The notes under the pieces are model-generated. The model worked only from the letters and a program-made list of their open reading frames with translations, made no database searches and was not told the DNA's origin. Made by a program: the position numbers and the translations under genes. From the NCBI GenBank assembly GCA_013399115.1, contig VXAA01001950.1, positions 14,652 through 78,651 of the forward strand: 64,000 nucleotides of DNA, in the 5' to 3' direction. This document shows positions 56,331 to 64,000 of this stretch, piece after piece. Position 1 is the stretch's first letter; each line of letters begins with the position of its first letter. This DNA is from Anseranas semipalmata. Its lineage: Eukaryota > Chordata > Aves > Anseriformes > Anseranatidae.

Positions 56331-59300
56331 ATGAGGCTGGTTGTGTGCACACCTCATGAAGTGCCCTTGATGTCCTCTCACTTCCTAGGAATTGCAATCT
56401 GTGCAGCCTAGATTTCCTTCAAGTCTTGTTTAAGAATGATGGAAAACCCCTGAATCCCTATGAATTACACCATGCAGCACTGAATTGATGGGAAACTCTT
56501 CTCATCCTCACTAGCAGGTTGATGGATTTTTCTCCTCTTTCATAGCAGCTTCTCTCAAACCTGAGACAGCGCTGCAAACCTTTGATGAATGAGCACACCA
56601 TGTTGCTTTGGACAGAAAGTAAGGGAATTTCCACAATGACAGCACAGATTAACAACTGAATAGATTGCATAAGAGGATTGTTAAAATTGGTTGGAAAAGG
56701 GATTAGGAAATAATGTTAAATTATATAAATCAGAAAACAGTTCAGAGCAGTGGTTGCAATCTCTGCTCTTCCTCACATCTCCTGGAGCTGCCCTCCTGCA
56801 GACCCACTGTGAAAATGGGGTCACCCAGGTTTGCAAATGGCTGGATGGAAGATAAAGCTTCTTATTTATCTCATAATAGATAGCATGTGCAGTTTTTGCA
56901 GGTGTTAAGGAAAAGGTTAGTCAAATATCAGTGCTAGGATAATTAATAGAGTCAGTGCAATGAAAAATGTTGTGGTGGTATGTTTTGTGCTTATGAGAGA
57001 AACATTTGTGTTTTCTCTACAGGGATACTCTTGTTAACAGCTGTCTACTTGAAATAAACCCCTAAAAATTTGTGCTTAAAGACATATGGAATTAATCAAA
57101 CACCAGAGCCTTTTAAGGAATCCTTATTCAAAGTTTAATGTCAGTCTAAGGAGCAGGATACCAGAGGACTATCAGATATAATTATTTTTATCTGTTCTGA
57201 TCCCCATACTCGCCACTATAACAGGAGCAGAGAAAAAACAGTTCCCCTTCTCTTTTGGCATAAGCCAAAAATAATTTTTAACTGATTCTGTGCTGCCCCC
57301 GCTGGGGTTATATATATAGTGAGGCACGATTTTATGCCTCTAGAGGGAATTCTCTGTCACGCGTGTCAGCATAATAGAGCATTGCAGAAGACAGGTCTTA
57401 GAGCTGGCAAGATTTGAATGCAATTATAACAAAATTCAGCCACCCTTGTGACATGTTTGTTGTGTTTTCCCACACTTGAAAACTTGAAATGAGAATGAAT
57501 GGTAAAGTACTTGTTCTGATTTTGCAAAAGATGCTTTATTGCTTTTGAGTAGTAAATAAAGATGTTTTCTCTAAGAAACAGCACGGAAATACCCAAACTA
57601 CCTAATGGCTCTGTGTTCCTGCAGTAACTGTTTCTGGTAATTTTGTACACTGCACTTCCTGGGACAGAGATATTAGGGCAGAAAGTATCTGTAAATCAAG
57701 GGGGATCATCTTCAGACTGCCCAGCCCATAGGAGAGGGCTGGAATCGATGGGGCCCTCAGCAAGTCCCAAAGCTGGAGGGAGCAGGTTGGCTCTGCTGGC
57801 TGGTTTCCATGAGCCAGGTTGTGCAAGGGCTGGCTGGGAACTTTTTTCCCTGTGTTGGCAGCAAAATCTGATGTCATTGCAACTGCAGCTCTGCTGCAAA
57901 AAGTTTGAGAGCTATGATTTGCATATTAAGAGATTTTTGATCTATTGCCCTTGGTAACTTTGGAGAAATGAAGGTTTGAAACCCCAGAATGACTTGTCTT
58001 GGCTGTTCTGCCTCATCTTTCCTTTTTCCGCCTCCTCTCCTCCTCCCACCTCTGTTCAGTGCCCTTCCAGCCCAAATTCTCTTCAGTATGAGAACTAGAC
58101 ACATGCTCATTTTCCTTCCTAGGAAGTGATAAAAGTCACTGAAGTGACAGTGATAAATCTTCTGAGATGATGAAGTAAGAATTTCTCTTCCATATCCCAA
58201 GGATCCCTCTGGCCAGAAGGGCATGAGTTTTCAGTATCTGGCAAAAGGAAACTCACAAACCAAAATATCTTTTTTTTTTTTTTTTCTCCTTTTGGCAGCC
58301 TGTTAGCATGTCTCCATCAACCTTTCTTTGTACAGGCTACATAACTGCTGTTGTGCAGACAGACCCCCATGCTGCAGCCCACAGAAATGAAGAACTCCTG
58401 CACTAGGAAGCCACATATTCACTATGCAGTAACAACTGCCAGGGAAATTAATGTGGTTTTGATGTATCCACACTGTCAAACTTGAGCAATTGACAAGGGG
58501 TGGAGAAGCACCACCTCTGTCCATACAGCAGAGATGTGAGAATGAAACGAGGAAAGCCCAGAAGGCGCAGCACCATCTCACCACACGGCATATTCCTCCT
58601 GCTGCCTGAGAGATCGCAGATGGGACAAGAGTCTCCTGGATACTGCCCAGCTTCACCGCAGGGTTGTGTAGCACCTGCTTGGAAGGAGACTTTTTGCAGA
58701 AGTGCTCACCCTGTCCCACTCGGCACTCGTACCACTTTCACCAGGCAGCAGCCGTGTGCTGCCTGGTTGTGTCCCAAACACCCAGCCAAACATGCCCTTG
58801 CTCCTGCTTTGCCCCATCTCTGTCCTGCAGATTCTTCCAGGGAAGAACCTCCTTCCACAGAAGAGAGTGCTTCATTTTGGAACAGTTTTGTTTGGGATGT
58901 TTATATTTATTTTATTAATTATTTTTATTTTACATACATGAAGTTTCAGTGTTTGACAATACTAGAGAGAAGGAACCATGAAAGAATTTATATCTTCTCA
59001 AGAGAGAAAGAAGAATGAGACACCAGTTTTGTACTAAAAGGCTTGGCAGGGATGTGTGTGTTTTTTCCAGGGGCACAAAAATCTAAAGATGCACACTTTT
59101 ACCCAATTCAATGACGAAATCTAAGCAGTGTTTCCAGAGAGTTGTGCCTCTATCTTATCTTCAGACCTAGTTGGCAGGTGCAGAGCAGCAGTTTCACCCT
59201 AGAGCCACACCTACACTTGAGGCAAATAAATGACCTTATTCAATGTTTAAAGTTCTAAAAAATAATTTTAAAAAGGAAGAAAAAAATAGTGAAAAGTAGA

Positions 59301-59872
59301 TTTTGTTATTATTATTTGGTGTTGTGACCAGCATTTCCTAAGCAACTAGGATCCTTGTGTTTGCTCTTGCAGCATTTGTCCCTGTGCTGCTGTTAAGCTG
59401 GTAGCAGCCCAAGGTGTAAAAGGGAGTACCATCACTGTCCTGGATTGTTTGCATTTTATGGCCTCAGCCCCTGCAGCAGGTCTCAGGTGACTCTCACTGC
59501 TGCTGAGATTTCACATGGGCATTATAAAAACAGACAGCTTCTTCCGTATGTGAAACACTTGGGCAGGAGTGTGATTCCCTCTCCCTCTGCCTCTTGTGCC
59601 TAAGGACTTCAGCCAAACAGAGGTAAGGGCATCTGAGGCAGCCATGCGTTTCCATGTCAGTCTCGGTTCATCACTGATGTTTTAATTTTGGAAGTGTCAT
59701 TTTCCATTCAGATTTTGTAATAAGGGCTAGCTTTGTTTCACAGTTGGCTTGCTTATCTGTCATTGCACTGTCCTGCAGCTGTTCCATGCCTTCCATCTAT
59801 CCATCAATCCCCCTGCAAACTCATCACCTAGCCACCCAGGCAGATATTGCCAGCACAGTCCTTGACTGCTCG
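56331..59872. other. intergenic, no gene recognised
   Basis: About 3.5 kb of mostly AT-rich sequence. A T run is at 58271-58287. Short frames only; none resembles an OR or globin. Confidence 0.5.
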
Positions 59873-59924
59873 TCCATCCGTCCATCCATCCATCCATCCA
59901 TCCATCCATCCATCCATCCATCCA
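59873..59924. repeat. (TCCA)n microsatellite
   Basis: Nearly perfect tetranucleotide repeat with two early interruptions (TCCG). Confidence 0.97.
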
Positions 59925-61744
59925 CATGCATTTTCACCACCTCTTCCCCACTACACTGTCTCCTCTATGTGTTCTCCACTGCCCATGTGCCTCTTGCTGT
60001 ATCACAGGGACACTGCAGGGGTGCAAGTGCTGCTATAAGATATCCACTGGAAGAGGGAGTGAGCATTTCTATTGAGAGCAATATCCAGTGATATAATTGC
60101 ATATTTCAGACAGGATTTAAGGCTCTGAAGCCAAACTCTGAGAACTGTGTTTTTTCATGGGTCTTTCACAAAACACAGATTATGCCCCATCTGCTGATGG
60201 GATGATGTCTTGCTCCCATCTCTGAAGTGGCTGGTGCTGAGCACACTTGGAGATGGGACAACACAGCAGGTGAAGTAGCTCCTCTGGTCCTTGCTTACCG
60301 GGAGCCTGGCAGATGGTGCTGCGAGGCACGGCTGAGCAAGGATTACGCTCTGTTGACAGGCTCCATGCTCATCCTTCTGCGCAGAGACTGAGCATCCATG
60401 GGAGCCAGAGCGCCCACGCCTCCCCCGCGGCACAGCACAGTGGAAATTCATCCTTTCAAAGAGTGCAGACACATGGCTCGTGCGTCTCACTGTGGACAAA
60501 AATAAAAGGAGGGTGGGAGGTGCAGATGAGGGATATTCCTTCCTCAGCCTCACCATGGAGCAGTCAAGCTGAACAGCTTCATGGAGGGGCATAGGGGGAC
60601 AGGATGGGACGCCCAGCCCCTGGGGTGGTCTGCAGCCACACGGTCCCCAGCACTGAAGCCCCCAGTGCTAGCTGGGAAGGAAAGTCATTCTTTTTCCCAG
60701 TTTTATGAATATTCACTCATGCCAGAGCAGTTGATGATGCACAGAGTGAGCAAGAAAACCTTTTTATTTTTGCTGGTAGTCTGAAGCCCATTTACAGATT
60801 ATGAAGATGAGGAACACGTTCAAGTCTGAAAACCAAAATTCAAGTACCTAAATCCATATGTTCATGTTGAAGATAATTAGAGCACCCTGGAAAGCTGTCT
60901 GCTAATTTAGCTTATCAAGCTAATTATTTAGCTGGCAAAGTAAAGATTGGAGGCACAGATGTCTAGAGCTTTGTTTAAGAAGTGGGGCAGTTGGAAATAG
61001 ACTAATTCCATTTTTCATGGCACATTAATGAATTTAGCCACATGCCCTTCAATTAAACAATACCATGTTCCTTGTTTGCATAGGCAGATGGAGTGTGAAT
61101 TCCTTGAGTGCTGAGGGCTGCAAAAGTTTAACTTCTTCCTCATCAGCTACTGCAGCCTCTGAAAAGAGCAGCAGACAAACCAATCAACTCATTTGCATAG
61201 GCTGGAGGAGTGTTTTACAACTTTTTGTTTTACCTGCAACCCCAAAAGGTGCAGACCCTCTATTCTGAATTTAAGCCCTTTAAGCACTGTGTTGCTTTTG
61301 TTAGTCATGCTTCACAGAGCAGTGCATTTCCCTGAGGAATCCGTGGGCTGTGGCTTGGAAGCTCTGGGCTGACAGTTCTGCAAAAGAAAAGAGCTGGGTT
61401 TGAGGGAGCGTTGCTTAATCTTACCCATAACTATTAGCTGTAAAAACAGCATTACTGCTAAGAATTGTAGTTGCTGTATATATTACTAACACACATATCA
61501 GCTGAAATATCCGTCACTTTGAATAGGTTGATGGGCTCTCACTAAGAGCTATAGTAATGACAACAAAGACTAGAATAGTAAATAATCTCTGAAGTGAGGG
61601 GAAATGATAACGTTCTAAATTTGCCAGTGTCTTACCAAAGTTAGACTTACGGGAGTGACTGCATCCCCTTGGGGAGTCAGGGTGGGTGACAGATGAATTT
61701 CAGTAACTGCTTCTCTTTCTGTATCTCCCAGAGACCCAGGTGAA
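59925..61744. other. intergenic, no gene recognised
   Basis: AT-rich with short frames only. No repeats recognised. Confidence 0.5.
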
Positions 61745-61885
61745 GGAATCACAGAACACTGAATGGTTTGGGTGGGAAGGAGCCCTAAAGCCCCCCCCCA
61801 GTCCCACCCCTGCCATGGGCAGGGCCCCCTCCCACCAGCCCAGGCTGCCCAAAGCCCCATCCAGCCTGGCCTTGAACTTTAACAC
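61745..61885 (-). mobile_element. CR1 LINE fragment, 3' end, reverse orientation
   Basis: Starts on the plus strand with a decayed terminal repeat (GAATCACAGAACACTGAATG), then a G/C-altered 3' UTR (GGTTTGGGTGGGAAGGAGCC) and CCCATCCAGCCTGGCCTTGA. It is the same part of CR1 as the copy at 55704-55918. Confidence 0.9.
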
Positions 61886-62775
61886 AGGGGCCCAGCCCCG
61901 TTGTGCCAGGCAGCCACAACACGGAGGAAATTGCAGCCTTTCCCCTTTCCCTTCAGCTTACGGGTAGGATGAGGATAGCGAAGGGTGCAGGTGGAGGACA
62001 GGAGGACAAGCAAACCATATCTGTCAAGAGCCCAGCCAAGGTGAAAACTCAGCAGCTGGGTGGGGGCAGAGGTTTTCAGGGAGCTGCAGACAGGGCACCC
62101 TGCACGGGACAAAAGGCAGAAATCTGAAAATGCAGCAAGTGAGCTGAGGGAGCTGGCTGGGCAGGCATACCATAAGCAAGGACAGGCAGCGGGCTGGGGA
62201 CACAGCCTGGGAGGGGAAACGAGCGCCTGTCACCTGCTGCAACAGCCCACGGGAGGCAGGGTGGTTCAGGACCATTGCTCCCCAGCAGCATCCTGCATGG
62301 AGAAGGACACGGTGAGGCCGCGTGTACCGGGGACTGAGCGTGAAGGTGTGGAAAGGGCTGGGAACCGAGGGGCGAGGCTGCAGGCAGCTGACCCCATGCG
62401 GAGAGCCTGAGACGGACCCAGGTGGAGGTAGAGAACGGGGGCTGCGTACCAGGGCAGGACGGTGATGTTGCCCACAGAGACTGGGAGAAGAGGCTGCAGC
62501 AATGTCCTGGGAGGGATGTAGCCCTGGTGCAATAAATGTTGTTATTATCTACTGTACAGGTGAGGAGCCTGAGGGGAATGAAGCAGGAACAAGGCCTGAG
62601 CCAGCACTACAATGTGCTATTCTCTGCCCTGGTGCATCTTGAAGGAGGAAAGAAGAAATGAGGTCTTCATGACAAGCCCCCAGACCGTATCTGGCCAGTG
62701 GTCTGTTTTCACTGCCCGGTGAAATCTAATCCTGCACTACCTTTGAATTGTTTATGAGAAAGGGGCCCTTAGCCC
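61886..62775. other. upstream region of the OR51-like gene
   Basis: No coding similarity. The OR promoter or leader exon probably lies here or further upstream but cannot be placed. An in-frame TAG at 62770-62772 ends just before the OR start. Confidence 0.5.
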
Positions 62776-63750
62776 ATGCCCAGGACAAGCATGTCCCCAG
62801 GGAACAGCAGCCATGCCCTGGCTTTCCTGCTGACAGGCATTCCCAGGATGGCTCATTTCCACCGCTGGGTTTTCATTCCTTTCGGCCTGATGTACCTGAT
62901 TGCAATGCTGGGGAATTGCACCATCCTGCTGGTTGTGGGAGTGCATCACAAGCTCCACGAGCCCATGTACTATTTCCTTTCGATGCTGGCCACCACAGAT
63001 CTGGGCCTGACTCTGTCCACCCTGCCCACTGTGCTGTGCGTCTTTTTGTTCAGCACCAGAGAGATCAGCTTCCCAGCCTGCCTCACTCAGATGTTCTGCA
63101 TCCATGCCTTCTCCTTCATGGAGTCCTCGGTGCTTCTGGCCATGGCCTTTGATCGCTACGTGGCCGTCTGCTGCCCACTGAGGTACTCCTCCATCCTCAC
63201 CGGTGCCAGGATTGTGAAGATCGGACTGGGGATCATCGGTCGAGGCACTCTGACACTGCTTCCATTAATCTGCCTTCTTACACAGCTGCCTTTCTGCAGG
63301 TCCCACGTGCTTTCTCACCCCTATTGCCTGCACCAGGATATGATACAGCTGGCATGCACAGATGCCACCTTGAACAGCATGTACGGCTTAACTCTGGTGT
63401 TAATCGTGGTCCTAGACTCATTGCTCATCGCCTTGTCCTACACCATGATCATTAGGACTGTGCTGGGCATCACCTCCAGAGAGGAGCAGGCCAAAGCCCT
63501 AAACACTTGTGTCGCTCACTTCTGTGCTGTTCTGATTTTCTACATCCCTTTGTCTGGCCTGTCCATTATACACCGGTACGGGAAGAACACTGCACCCATT
63601 AGCCATGCTCTCATGGCCAATGTCTACCTTTTTGTCCCACCTATGCTTAACCCCATCCTCTACAGCATGAAGAACAAGGCCATTCGCAAAGGCCTCCTCA
63701 GGCTCCTGTGTCAAAGAGTGGCCTGGCCTGGCCATGGATGGAGCCATTAA
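62776..63750 (+). CDS. olfactory receptor, OR51-like (class I), intact
   Basis: An open 324-residue odorant receptor with all family marks: N-glycosylation site NSS at 10-12; FLLTGIPRMAHFHRWVFIPF at 17-36; GN in TM1 at 46-47; LHEPMYYFLSM at 60-70; MAFDRYVAVC at 123-132; HPYCLHQDMIQLAC at 181-194 with all three loop cysteines; SY in TM5 at 221-222; KALNTCVAH at 240-248; NPILYSMKNKAIR at 292-304. The start at 62776 is the first ATG after an in-frame TAG; the next Met, at residue 6, could also be used. The C-terminal tail is slightly long (WPGHGWSH). It faces away from the globin genes, whereas the upstream intact ORs are on the opposite strand. Ligand unknown. Confidence 0.93.
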   Translation: MPRTSMSPGNSSHALAFLLTGIPRMAHFHRWVFIPFGLMYLIAMLGNCTILLVVGVHHKLHEPMYYFLSMLATTDLGLTLSTLPTVLCVFLFSTREISFPACLTQMFCIHAFSFMESSVLLAMAFDRYVAVCCPLRYSSILTGARIVKIGLGIIGRGTLTLLPLICLLTQLPFCRSHVLSHPYCLHQDMIQLACTDATLNSMYGLTLVLIVVLDSLLIALSYTMIIRTVLGITSREEQAKALNTCVAHFCAVLIFYIPLSGLSIIHRYGKNTAPISHALMANVYLFVPPMLNPILYSMKNKAIRKGLLRLLCQRVAWPGHGWSH

Positions 63751-64000
63751 GTAGGAAGTTTGCCCACATGAAATGCCCAGAAAAAGTGCCAGGTCAAACA
63801 TAAGCAGAAGCTTAAGAGAGCTAACAATTAATGGGAAGAGCACCTTGCAAAGGGTGCTCTGACAGCTGAAAGCTGAATGCATCAAAAGCAGGAATTCAGC
63901 TAGGGAACAGGTGGACTGCTTTGTGACCAAGGGTGAGGTGAGTACTTCATAGCAGGTGGCTCAGAAGCTCTTCATCAGTTTGAAGTTGGTATGGAGGAGA
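63751..64000. other. 3' flank of the OR gene
   Basis: No polyadenylation signal of canonical form seen before the window ends; nothing else recognised. Confidence 0.5.

Overview
This is avian genomic DNA. It holds a complete beta-globin gene cluster embedded in class I olfactory receptor (OR) genes. The bird assignment rests on several fragments of the CR1 LINE with its terminal 8-bp repeats (ATTCTGTG/ATTCTATG type), on four intact beta-type globins whose proteins match the bird rho, beta-H, beta-A and epsilon types, and on their order rho - betaH - betaA - epsilon, the order known from chicken. I cannot name the species from memory; the beta-A protein differs from chicken at several sites.

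Layout. 1-10.3 kb: CR1 pieces, one ancient amniote-type repeat, an 83-bp tandem duplication and otherwise no recognisable gene. 10.3-11.0 kb: a broken OR51-like pseudogene (+). 12.8-13.8 kb: intact OR52-like gene (-). 17.25-17.7 kb: an orphan CpG-rich island with a small assembly gap. 19.7-20.7 kb: intact OR51-like gene (-). 20.7-35.8 kb: no gene recognised; this is where the locus control region should lie, and a MARE/GATA motif cluster at 28.54-28.69 kb is the best candidate element. 35.97-37.51 kb: rho-globin. 44.23-45.55 kb: betaH. 47.54-49.15 kb: adult betaA. 49.67-49.74 kb: the betaA/epsilon enhancer (NF-E2, CACCC, inverted GATA pair). 52.34-53.85 kb: epsilon. 55.28-56.33 kb: OR pseudogene (-) split by a CR1 insertion. 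62.78-63.75 kb: intact OR51-like gene (+).

Each globin has the canonical three exons (92, 223 and 129 coding nt) and a 146-residue mature chain. These chains pair with alpha-type chains encoded elsewhere: rho and epsilon in primitive embryonic red cells, betaH around hatching and betaA in definitive cells. The enhancer between betaA and epsilon is shared by those two genes in chicken.

The most striking thing in the window is mosaic similarity. Intron 1 (117 nt in all four genes) is nearly identical between paralogs while intron 2 is unrelated. The rho and epsilon promoters are near copies of each other, epsilon carries a betaA-like end to its 5' UTR, and rho and betaH share a run of about 100 identical bases in exon 2. 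This is the signature of repeated gene conversion confined to the 5' half of the genes. The betaH chain is also unusual: it lacks two residues of the avian organic-phosphate site and gains a cysteine. I found no wholly new biological system.
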